From: Phocaeicola_A sp963643925
Lineage (GTDB): Bacteria > Bacteroidota > Bacteroidia > Bacteroidales > Bacteroidaceae
Direction: 5' to 3'
Assembly (NCBI GenBank): GCA_963643925.1
Contig: CAVINS010000090.1
Coordinates: 1-8,959, forward strand
Length of the DNA stretch: 8,959 nt
Part shown: one piece after another, positions 1 through 5,148 of the stretch
Layout of the letters: every line of letters starts with the position of its first letter
How positions within the stretch are numbered: position 1 is the first letter of the stretch
Program-made: the position numbers and the translations under genes
The notes under the pieces: model-generated
Seen by the model: only the letters and a program-made list of their open reading frames with translations
Database searches by the model: none
What the model was told of the DNA's origin: nothing

Positions 1-61
1 CTTCGGGAAGAAAGAACGAGGCGAGGCCTTCGTACATATTTACATTGTCTGTCTGTTTCAT
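1..61 (-). CDS. 5' end of probable insertion-sequence ORF (partial)
   Basis: Reading leftward from ATG at 61-59, 20 codons stay open to the window edge (MKQTDNVNMYEGLASFFLPE). A second ATG at 37-35 gives MYEGLASFFLPE. The hydrophobic-LPE start resembles the small N-terminal ORF of ISAon1-like (ISL3-type) elements in Bacteroidetes, as I remember that family; 20 residues cannot prove it. A TAnnTTTG box (66-73) ends only four bases before the first ATG, so either the message is nearly leaderless or the ATG at 37 is the start. The ORF reads outward from the 54-bp repeat at 106-159, as expected if that repeat lies in the upstream end of the same element. Confidence 0.4.
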   Translation of the reverse strand, partial: MKQTDNVNMYEGLASFFLPE

Positions 62-65
62 GATG

Positions 66-73
66 CAAAGGTA
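66..73 (-). promoter_or_regulatory. Probable -7 box TACCTTTG
   Basis: On the minus strand this reads TACCTTTG, a match to the Bacteroidetes -7 consensus TAnnTTTG. No good TTTG box is seen 19-21 bases upstream, so only half of the promoter is convincing. It would drive the ORF leaving the left edge. Confidence 0.4.
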
Positions 74-105
74 CAACTTGTTAGAGTCATACGTATCGTT
101 TGTCA

Positions 106-159
106 ACAGTTTTTGGGTTAGCCTCTGGGACTCCAGTCCACGGAGTTTGTCGGGTGCGC
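106..159. repeat. 54-bp inverted repeat, left copy
   Basis: These 54 bases are a perfect reverse complement of 8906-8959. Identity stops at 159/160, where the transposase remnant begins (at the other copy it stops at 8906/8905, next to fic). At the other side the right copy runs into the window edge, so the true repeat may be longer. It contains a small internal palindrome, GGACT-CC-AGTCC (128-139). The best explanation is the outer end of a mobile element present twice in opposite orientation, with its first ORF at 61-1. Confidence 0.8.
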
Positions 160-382
160 CGCCATGGATTCAAAAATACAGCCAATGGTCAGAATGGCTG
201 CAACATTACGAGCATATAAACCGTACATACTCGCCTGGTATGATTATCCCATGTCAAATGGGCCTACGGAGGGAATTAACAATAAAATCAAAGTGTTGAA
301 AAGGCAAATGTACGGATTCAGGAATGACGATTTTTTCACGTTAAAGCTATACGCCCTACACGACAAGCGTCTACGCATTTAA
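160..382 (+). pseudogene. ISL3-family transposase, C-terminal remnant
   Basis: From ATG 164 the frame encodes 72 residues ending at TAA 380-382. The segment SNGPTEGINNKIKVLKRQMY followed by GFR matches the conserved end of the ISL3 DDE transposase domain (S-N-G-x-x-E-G-x-N-N-K-I-K-x-x-K-R-x-x-Y-G). The E of TEG is probably the last catalytic acid. Family members are about 400 residues or, in ISAon1-like elements, about 300 in the second ORF, so most of the protein is missing. The break is at 159/160, exactly where the 54-bp repeat ends, which suggests that a second element inserted here or that recombination joined the two. The fragment cannot encode an active enzyme. Confidence 0.8.
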
Positions 383-541
383 CGGAAGAGCCATATTTTT
401 GCCAACCCCAAGCTTTACCACGGAGTCTGCGTCGTTCCAATTGCCATGCTCTTTTACGAAATCATACCCTTTTTTTAGCCATAAGGTCTTACAAGGAAAT
501 GATTCGTGTCCAGAGAATGTGTATTTTATCGGTATGTTCAT
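371..541 (-). pseudogene. DUF4007 gene, 5' fragment cut by insertion sequence
   Basis: From ATG 541-539 the minus strand encodes MNIPIKYTFSGHESFPCKTL, then WLKKGYDFVKEHGNWNDADS and VVKLGVGKNMA, before running through the IS end (LPLNA) to a stop at 373-371. F-S-G-H-E-(S/T)-F-P-C, the W-L-K-K-G-Y-D-F block and V-V-x-L-G-V-G-K-N-M are the hallmark N-terminal motifs of DUF4007. Only about 50 residues of a protein normally near 300 remain. DUF4007 genes are, from memory, often found near DndC/PAPS-reductase-like genes in defence-type clusters; no such partner is visible here. A start further upstream (646) is open but lacks the family motifs, so I take ATG 541. Confidence 0.8.
381..392 (+). repeat. 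Terminal inverted repeat end of the ISL3-type element
   Basis: Right after the transposase stop the plus strand reads AACGGAAGAGCC; from the outside inward this is GGCTCTTCCGTT. ISL3-family elements typically start with GGCTCTT-like ends. At base 393 the sequence switches to the interrupted DUF4007 codons (VGKNM), which fixes the boundary to within a base or two. ISL3 elements duplicate about 8 bp of target; 393-400 (ATATTTTT) would be one copy, but the partner is not in the window. Confidence 0.65.
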
Positions 542-640
542 ATCTTGTCGTCTTTTGTTTCTTGTTTCTCGTCTTGTATATTTAATGATGAATTTGCGAA
601 ATTTGTAACGAACCCCAGCCTTTATGTGGTAACTGATGGC

Positions 641-692
641 TTTCACCCAAGTCCCGAACTTGAGCCGTGGCTATAGCCAAGGGATTTCACCC
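641..692. repeat. Small palindromes and direct repeats next to the 22-bp array
   Basis: This stretch holds a hairpin CAAGT-CCCGA-ACTTG (648-662), a perfect palindrome TGGCTATAGCCA (668-679) and two copies of TTTCACCC (641-648 and 685-692) exactly 44 bp apart. The palindrome centre (673.5) lies about 45 bp from the degenerate site near 718.5, close to two 22-bp steps, so the periodic structure may extend this far, though chance is possible. I recognise no known RNA family. Confidence 0.4.
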
Positions 693-992
693 CTCTCTCA
701 CCGGGCGATACGCCATACCATTGTACTGGCTCAAACAATTTAATTGTTTGGGCTTATACAATCGATTGTTTTGCTTCATACAATCGATTGTCTGAGCGCC
801 TGCGAAGCATAGTCTCCGGCAGGGCGTTCCCATCGCGTCGTTAGTTCCGTAAAGTGCGTCAGGTGGCACTTGCGTCAGATGATTTTCAAGAGTTGTAATA
901 TATATCTGGCGGACGGACTCAATAAGCGTTAAGGTGACTTTCTCGCGCGCACGCATAGGTAAAGTTCGAAAATAAGTGTCATTATCTGTCAT
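687..992 (-). CDS. Hypothetical 101-residue ORF across the palindrome array
   Basis: ATG 992-990 opens a 101-codon frame with no domain I recognise. Its C-terminal third is the translation of the 22-bp palindromes (QTIDCMKQNNRLYKPKQLNC). A good promoter lies about 60 bases upstream (1054-1085). The composition is not strongly protein-like, and the array would change frame with every added unit, so the transcript may instead be a long leader or regulatory RNA ahead of the DUF4007 gene. Listed because promoter and ATG are well placed; coding status is doubtful. Confidence 0.25.
   Translation of the reverse strand: MTDNDTYFRTLPMRAREKVTLTLIESVRQIYITTLENHLTQVPPDALYGTNDAMGTPCRRLCFAGAQTIDCMKQNNRLYKPKQLNCLSQYNGMAYRPVREG
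728..793. repeat. Three tandem 22-bp units, each centred on a palindrome
   Basis: Units at 728-749, 750-771 and 772-793 are each 22 bp. The second and third contain the perfect 12-bp palindrome ACAATCGATTGT (758-769 and 780-791). The first contains the 17-bp palindrome AAACAATTTAATTGTTT (733-749). Centres lie at 741, 763.5 and 785.5, about two helical turns apart, so all sites would face the same side of DNA. A degenerate half-site (ACAAT on the minus strand, 724-720) continues the phase. This arrangement suits cooperative binding of a dimeric regulator, but no regulator gene is nearby. The unit is not a multiple of three, so copy-number change would shift the ORF that spans it. Confidence 0.7.
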
Positions 993-1053
993 CTGTCATA
1001 CTGCGATCGTTGATGTCCATAGTTCGTTTCGTTACTTTAGTTTATAACGTCTG

Positions 1054-1085
1054 CAAAGATAATGCAAAATTTCGCGTTTCCCAAA
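1054..1085 (-). promoter_or_regulatory. Minus-strand promoter (TTTG-N20-TATCTTTG)
   Basis: On the minus strand TTTG (1085-1082) is followed after 20 bases by TATCTTTG (1061-1054), a full match to the Bacteroidetes housekeeping promoter. The start site should be near 1047. The transcript would run through the 101-codon ORF and the palindrome array toward the broken DUF4007 gene, about 500 bases downstream. Confidence 0.65.
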
Positions 1086-1203
1086 CAAAATGTACCTAGC
1101 TAGTTGGTTGCACTTTTTTACGGTTCGAAGGGCCTTTCCTCCTTAGACTGTGCCAGTGGGCGGGGATGATTGGCGCCCCGGGGCATAACTCTTGCCTGAA
1201 ACT
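1086..1203. other. Intergenic spacer between divergent promoters
   Basis: No gene is supported here. The segment separates the minus-strand promoter (1054-1085) from the plus-strand operon promoter. It contains short palindromes: CTAGCTAG near 1097-1104, AAGGGCCTTT near 1128-1137 and GCCCCGGGGC near 1175-1184. Since it lies upstream of both start sites it cannot be a leader element, but it could hold operator sites. Confidence 0.35.
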
Positions 1204-1204
1204 G

Positions 1205-1235
1205 TTTCCGGGAAAGAAAAAAGTGAGTAATTTTG
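1205..1235 (+). promoter_or_regulatory. Operon promoter (TTTC-N19-TAATTTTG)
   Basis: TTTC (1205-1208), 19 bases, then TAATTTTG (1228-1235) fits the Bacteroidetes promoter pattern. Transcription should begin near 1242. This rules out the TTG at 1233 as the start of the following gene and favours ATG 1266, with a leader of about 24 A/T-rich bases, over ATG 1248. Confidence 0.6.
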
Positions 1236-1265
1236 CAGCGTGTTTTTATGGAAAATAGAAAAAGT

Positions 1266-2495
1266 ATGAAAATTGTCAATACGTATGCGGTGCTGGTGGC
1301 CTTGGCGCTGCTCCCGGCTTGCAACGACAGCTCATCGGACAAGGATTCCGTTCCCGCCATCTCAGGTTACATAGTAGAGGTCAACAGCTTCGGACAGCCG
1401 ATACCGAGCTTCACCCCGGCAGAGATGAAGGCCGTGGGGTTCGATTATGCCGACCTGGTGGACGTCACTATCGATGACATCCATCTGCGAAACATGCCCT
1501 TCGTCAGTTCGTTCAACGAGGTGGCCGTGCTGGAACCCTCTTACGTGGACTACAATGCCAAGGGCGACGACTATGGCTTCGCGATGCTCAACGGCGACTT
1601 CCACTACTACATTTGTGGAAAGCCGGGAGACAAGGTGACGATGACCCTTGCACAGAAGGGCGGTTACCGGAAGACCTACGAACTGATGAAGTCTGTCTAT
1701 TCGACGGACAGGTTGGCGGGGGAGGCGGCGACGGAATATGCCAACTTCCGCATGGTGACCACTACGGGTGTGGCACCCGGGGTGCTCTATCGGTCGAGCA
1801 ATCCGCTCAACTGTGTGAAGAACGCCAAACGCTATGCCGTAGCCGACAGCCTGGCCCGTGTGGTGGGCATCAGGACGGAGATCGACCTGGCGGACACGCC
1901 CGAGGAGGTGCAGCGGTACATGGCCATGGACGGCTATGCCTCCAGTTACTGCCCCACACTGTTCAACGCCGGCAGCACCATAGCCTGTGGCATGATGGCC
2001 AACAGCTTCAACGACGATTTCAAGACACGCATGGGCAGGGCGGCCAAATTTATGCTGACGCACGAACCGCCTTACCTGCTTCACTGCAACGAGGGCAAGG
2101 ACCGCTGCGGCTTCGTCTCCATGCTGCTCGAAGCCTTGGCCGGAGCCGGTGTGGAGGAGCTGTGCCGCGACTACATGGTGACGCTGCTCAACTTCTACAA
2201 GATTGAAGACCAGGGTGAATCGTACCGCATGCGCCAGACGCTCTCCATCGACCGCATGATATGGCTGCTGTGCAACGAGGAGGCGCTGGAGAACTATGTT
2301 GCCATCGACTGGGACGAGGCGGACGTGGCGGCCATCGACTGGGACGGTCTGGGGCTGTTCAACTCTCAGACCATGGGGTTCCAGGGCGCAAGGTTGCAGG
2401 CTGCCGCCAAGAAATACCTGAAGGAATGTGGACTGACCGACGAAGAGTGCGAGGCTTTGCGCCTGCGGCTTACCACGGGACTTGACGAAGACTGA
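1266..2495 (+). CDS. Lipoprotein tyrosine phosphatase (PTP3-like)
   Basis: Predicted envelope lipoprotein of 409 residues. The signal peptide MKIVNTYAVLVALALLPAC ends in an LPAC lipobox (Cys19), so the protein is probably membrane-anchored outside the cytoplasm. The catalytic loop H-C-N-E-G-K-D-R (Cys274, codon 2085-2087) is a CX5R phosphatase signature of the kind in Y_phosphatase3 proteins (HCxxGKDRxG); an upstream LYRSSNP and TEIDLADTPEE block fits the same fold. About 150 residues precede the phosphatase domain; the stretch GDKVTMTLAQKGGYR looks beta-rich but I do not assign it. Substrate unknown: phosphotyrosine, phosphoinositide or phytate-like esters are all possible. ATG 1266 is preferred because the promoter -7 box overlaps the more upstream TTG; ATG 1248 is an alternative. 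The next gene begins 23 bases after the stop, indicating an operon. Potential Bacteroides O-glycosylation motifs D-S-V and D-S-L are present. Confidence 0.85.
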   Translation: MKIVNTYAVLVALALLPACNDSSSDKDSVPAISGYIVEVNSFGQPIPSFTPAEMKAVGFDYADLVDVTIDDIHLRNMPFVSSFNEVAVLEPSYVDYNAKGDDYGFAMLNGDFHYYICGKPGDKVTMTLAQKGGYRKTYELMKSVYSTDRLAGEAATEYANFRMVTTTGVAPGVLYRSSNPLNCVKNAKRYAVADSLARVVGIRTEIDLADTPEEVQRYMAMDGYASSYCPTLFNAGSTIACGMMANSFNDDFKTRMGRAAKFMLTHEPPYLLHCNEGKDRCGFVSMLLEALAGAGVEELCRDYMVTLLNFYKIEDQGESYRMRQTLSIDRMIWLLCNEEALENYVAIDWDEADVAAIDWDGLGLFNSQTMGFQGARLQAAAKKYLKECGLTDEECEALRLRLTTGLDED

Positions 2496-2518
2496 GCACA
2501 ACTGAAAAACATTGGCGG

Positions 2519-3580
2519 ATGAAGAAGAGAACAGTATTGCCGCTGGCGGCCTTGGCACTGCTTGGCGCGATAGCGTTGGGCTTTGTCCTCACTTCGTGCA
2601 AGAACGACCGGGAAGCGGGCGCGGAGAACACGCTCTGCTGGTCGGACACTGCACTGTGGTACGAGGGCGGCGAACGGTTGAGCCACATCGACGCGACGTT
2701 GCCGGACGTGTTTTACCTGCTGCCCACGTGTGTGTCCGCCTGGCAAGACGGACAGGGAGTGACACACTACAATGCCGACCCCACACGGGCGGACCACAGG
2801 GAGGCGTGGCGGTTGTCGGCCCAGCTGGCGGACACGATTTTCGCCACCAGGGCAAACCTTTTCCTCCCATACTACCGACAGGCCACCTTTGGCGGACTGG
2901 AGGGCGAGACTTCCGTGACGGCCTATAGCGTGGCGACGGAGGATGTGCTTGCGGCTTTCGACTATTACCTGGATCATTACAATGGCGGACGTCCGTTCAT
3001 CCTGGCCGGTTACAGCCAGGGCGGCCTCCTGGTGAAGGCGGTGCTGCGGCACATCAGCGACGAGACCTACAAGCGGCTCGTGGCGGCTTACGTCGTGGGC
3101 TTTGGCGTGACGGCGGCAGATACGGTCCGGCTCGAAGGACACCAAACCTCGCACATCCGCCTGGCGCAGGACGCCTGCTCGTGTGGCGTGACGGTGAACT
3201 TCAACAGCGTGACCTCGGCTGAAGTCCGGTGTGAATTGCTTTGCCGGGACAACATCGGTTGCATCAACCCTGTGTCGTGGACCACAGCGTCTGCTCCGGC
3301 AACGCTCCTCGCGTCAGGCCGGCAAGCTGCTGCCCCCGATGCCCGCTTCCCGTACGGCACTGCTGTGGAGCCTCTTGCGGACAACCTGGCGGTGACGGTG
3401 CGAGTGGATACGTTGAGCCACCTCCTCGTCGTCGACAATATCGACCCGCAACGCTACCACTTCGCACCGCTGCAGGACTTGTTCCCCGTCGGCAATCTCC
3501 ATTTGCAGGAGCTTTTTTTCTATGGCGACCACCTCCGACAGAACGTGCTGCTGCGTTGTAAGATGTTCGGACGGGAGTAG
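2519..3580 (+). CDS. DUF3089 alpha/beta-hydrolase lipoprotein
   Basis: 353-residue predicted lipoprotein. A Lys-Arg start and hydrophobic segment end in the lipobox L-T-S-C (Cys27). The body matches DUF3089, a family with alpha/beta-hydrolase fold: DVFYLLPTC near residue 60, LPYYRQ near 120, the nucleophile elbow G-Y-S-Q-G-G (Ser166, codon 3014-3016), INPVSWTT, and a C-terminal GNLHLQELFFY block that probably carries the catalytic His. The likely reaction is hydrolysis of an ester, thioester or amide outside the cytoplasm; no substrate is established. It sits 23 bases after the phosphatase gene and its stop codon nearly touches the transporter reading frame, so all three are probably co-transcribed. 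Several D-(S/T)-hydrophobic motifs (DTA, DTI, DTV, DTL) could be O-glycosylated. Length is normal for the family. Confidence 0.85.
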   Translation: MKKRTVLPLAALALLGAIALGFVLTSCKNDREAGAENTLCWSDTALWYEGGERLSHIDATLPDVFYLLPTCVSAWQDGQGVTHYNADPTRADHREAWRLSAQLADTIFATRANLFLPYYRQATFGGLEGETSVTAYSVATEDVLAAFDYYLDHYNGGRPFILAGYSQGGLLVKAVLRHISDETYKRLVAAYVVGFGVTAADTVRLEGHQTSHIRLAQDACSCGVTVNFNSVTSAEVRCELLCRDNIGCINPVSWTTASAPATLLASGRQAAAPDARFPYGTAVEPLADNLAVTVRVDTLSHLLVVDNIDPQRYHFAPLQDLFPVGNLHLQELFFYGDHLRQNVLLRCKMFGRE

Positions 3581-3633
3581 TGCGGCTTGGCGACAAAACT
3601 GAAACAGAATACCAAAAACGATCCAAAACGACA

Positions 3634-4590
3634 ATGAACATACTACGAATCATCTCTCGCTTCTTTAGCAAATACATGGCCCTCATCGTCATCGCCATGG
3701 CTGTGGTGGCCCTGTTGCTGCCCGGTGCGGTCGGCTTCATCAAGACCAGTTACATCAACACGCTGTTGGGCATCGTCATGTTCGGCATGGGACTCACGCT
3801 GAAGCCCGGCGACTTCCGTATCGTCTTCAGTCACCCGAAGTACGTGGTGGTAGGTGCTGTGGCGCAGTTCACCATCATGCCTCTGTTGGCCTATCTGCTG
3901 GCGGTCGTGTTTCACCTCTCGCCGGAGCTGACGGTGGGAGTCATCCTCGTGGGTACCTGTCCTGGTGGAACCTCGTCCAACGTGATGACCTACTTGTCGA
4001 AGGGCGACGTGGCTTTGTCGGTGGGCATGACGGCCGTCTCCACCATACTGGCTCCCGTGATGACCCCTCTGCTGACGTACCTCTATGCCGGGCAGACTGT
4101 GGACGTGAACGTGATTTCCATGTTCCTCTCCATCGTGCAGGTGGTCATACTGCCCATCGTGTTGGGCTTCCTCATCAACCACTACTTCTCCCGCTTCGCC
4201 GAGCGGGCGGTGGAGGTGCTTCCGCTTGTGTCCACCCTGGCCATTGTCGCCATTGTGGGTGCCGTGGTCAGTGCCAATGCGGCCAAACTGATGAGTTGCG
4301 GACTGCTGATATTCTGCATCGTGGTGCTGCACAATGTGTTGGGCTATGCGTTGGGCTATGCAGCTGCCAGGCTGATGAAGATGGACGCTACGAAATGCCG
4401 TGCCGTCTCCATCGAAGTGGGCATGCAGAATTCCGGTCTGGCCACTTCGTTGGCTAGCGTCCATTTCGCCCAATATCCGTTGGCTACCATCCCCGGGGCG
4501 GTGTTCAGTGTGTGGCACAACGTGTCGGGAGCCATACTTGCCAACTTCTTCCTCCGCCGGTCGGAGCGTAAGAAGGGTGCCGGGGCATAA
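3634..4590 (+). CDS. Bile acid:sodium symporter (BASS/SBF) family transporter
   Basis: 318-residue inner-membrane protein with about nine to ten hydrophobic segments from residue 10 to 310. Motifs fit the BASS family: LGIVMFGMGLTL near residue 45, the crossover sequence GTCPGGTSSNVMTYLSKGD near residue 110, EVGMQNSGLA near residue 270 and HNVSGA near 300. The family uses a sodium gradient to import bile acids or other organic anions (pantoate and related acids in some bacterial members); a bile acid substrate cannot be claimed from sequence. An in-frame GTG at 3580 overlaps the preceding stop, but conserved sequence begins at MNILRII, so ATG 3634 is chosen. Third gene of the operon with the phosphatase and the DUF3089 hydrolase, suggesting uptake of a product they release. 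Confidence 0.88.
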   Translation: MNILRIISRFFSKYMALIVIAMAVVALLLPGAVGFIKTSYINTLLGIVMFGMGLTLKPGDFRIVFSHPKYVVVGAVAQFTIMPLLAYLLAVVFHLSPELTVGVILVGTCPGGTSSNVMTYLSKGDVALSVGMTAVSTILAPVMTPLLTYLYAGQTVDVNVISMFLSIVQVVILPIVLGFLINHYFSRFAERAVEVLPLVSTLAIVAIVGAVVSANAAKLMSCGLLIFCIVVLHNVLGYALGYAAARLMKMDATKCRAVSIEVGMQNSGLATSLASVHFAQYPLATIPGAVFSVWHNVSGAILANFFLRRSERKKGAGA

Positions 4591-4628
4591 AACAAAAGAG
4601 AAGGATACCGCAACGATATCCTTCTCTT
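4588..4628 (-). terminator. Rho-independent terminator of the tRNA-Lys array
   Basis: AAGAGAAGGATA (4596-4607) pairs perfectly with TATCCTTCTCTT (4617-4628) around a 9-base loop. Read on the minus strand the 12-bp stem is followed by TTTTGTTTTA (4597-4588), the U-rich tail of an intrinsic terminator, so it ends transcription coming from the tRNA genes. On the plus strand the stem follows the transporter stop directly but has no U-tract, so its role there is weaker. Confidence 0.75.
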
Positions 4629-4632
4629 CGGG

Positions 4633-4705
4633 TGATCCGCTTGGGGTTCGAACCCAAGACCCCAACATTAAAAGTGTTGTGCTCTACCAGCTGAGCTAGC
4701 GAATC
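4633..4705 (-). tRNA. tRNA-Lys (TTT), copy nearest the terminator
   Basis: The minus strand folds as a 73-base tRNA: acceptor GATTCGC pairs with GCGGATC (one G-U), followed by discriminator A; D-arm with AGCTGGTAGAGC; anticodon arm CAACA-CTTTTAA-TGTTG with anticodon TTT; T-arm TTGGG-TTCGAAC-CCCAA. CCA is not encoded. This copy has A at T-loop position 59 where the other two have G. It is the last gene of a three-copy minus-strand transcript. Confidence 0.95.
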
Positions 4706-4738
4706 GGACCTGTGTTTGCCCAAAGCCTTTCCTGTGAG

Positions 4739-4811
4739 TGATCCGCTTGGGGCTCGAACCCAAGACCCCAACATTAAAAGTGTTGTGCTCTACCAGCTGA
4801 GCTAGCGAATC
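4739..4811 (-). tRNA. tRNA-Lys (TTT), middle copy
   Basis: Same 73-base cloverleaf with anticodon TTT. The T-loop reads TTCGAGC and the gene is identical to the upstream copy (4845-4917). It is separated from its neighbours by an identical 33-base spacer on each side, so the array is built from 106-bp tandem units. Confidence 0.95.
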
Positions 4812-4844
4812 GGACCTGTGTTTGCCCAAAGCCTTTCCTGTGAG

Positions 4845-4917
4845 TGATCCGCTTGGGGCTCGAACCCAAGACCCCAACATTAAAAGTGTTGTGCTCTACC
4901 AGCTGAGCTAGCGAATC
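4845..4917 (-). tRNA. tRNA-Lys (TTT), promoter-proximal copy
   Basis: 73-base tRNA with anticodon TTT, identical in sequence to the middle copy; no encoded CCA. It is the first gene after the minus-strand promoter at 4942-4972, with a leader of about 15-20 bases. Confidence 0.95.
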
Positions 4918-4941
4918 AAACCTTTTTGCTTTAAGCGGGTG

Positions 4942-4972
4942 CAAAGATACGGACAATTTCTGAACCGCCAAA
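4942..4972 (-). promoter_or_regulatory. tRNA-Lys array promoter (TTTG-N19-TATCTTTG)
   Basis: On the minus strand TTTG (4972-4969), 19 bases, TATCTTTG (4949-4942): a full match to the Bacteroidetes consensus, positioned about 25 bases before the first tRNA. Confidence 0.75.
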
Positions 4973-5085
4973 CAATTTGCGGATAATTTATTTTGTTTAT
5001 GTCGTTCAGACCGTCGGGTCTTGCTTATTTGTCAGCCTTCCCTCGCTTTAAATAAAGTATAAGAGCTGTTAAATAATGAGCGGGA

Positions 5086-5119
5086 TTGGGTATGTGAGAA
5101 CTTTTTTCTGTTACATTTG
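5086..5119 (+). promoter_or_regulatory. Probable rsmI promoter
   Basis: TACATTTG (5112-5119) matches the -7 consensus. The upstream box is weak (TTGG at 5086-5089, spacing 22). Start of transcription is expected near 5126, giving a short leader before ATG 5149. Confidence 0.5.
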
Positions 5120-5148
5120 CTTCCTCATATGTAGCAGAAAGGTTGATT

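Larger units (their letters stand above)
4633..4917 (-). repeat. 106-bp tandem repeat carrying the tRNA-Lys genes
   Basis: Each unit is one tRNA plus the 33-base spacer (4706-4738 and 4812-4844, identical). The near-perfect identity of spacers indicates recent duplication or ongoing gene conversion. The copy near the terminator has one difference, in the T-loop. Confidence 0.9.

Noticed and set aside
106..159. Recombinase-type invertible promoter repeat
   Set aside because: No invertase gene in the window, and the segment between the repeats is too large and holds essential genes; an IS end fits better.
600..700. Group II intron domain V (GAGCCGTGGCTATAGCC near 662)
   Set aside because: Only the first bases resemble domain V; the tetraloop, bulge and closing strand are missing, as is a reverse transcriptase.
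728..793. CRISPR array
   Set aside because: Units are contiguous 22-bp palindromes with no unique spacers of CRISPR length, and no cas gene is present.
1233..1265. TTG 1233 as start of the phosphatase gene
   Set aside because: The codon lies inside the TAATTTTG promoter box, upstream of the expected transcription start.
1362..3154. Long antisense ORFs opposite the phosphatase and hydrolase genes (398 and 262 codons)
   Set aside because: His/Val-rich mirror frames of GC-rich genes with clear motifs on the plus strand; no promoter or domain supports them.
3643..4668. 341-codon His-rich minus-strand ORF opposite the transporter
   Set aside because: Antisense shadow of a membrane-protein gene; it also runs into the terminator and tRNA.
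4505..4971. Minus-strand ORFs with repeated SLAQLVEHNTFNVGVLGS
   Set aside because: They are translations of the three tRNA-Lys genes and spacers; the cloverleafs explain the sequence fully.
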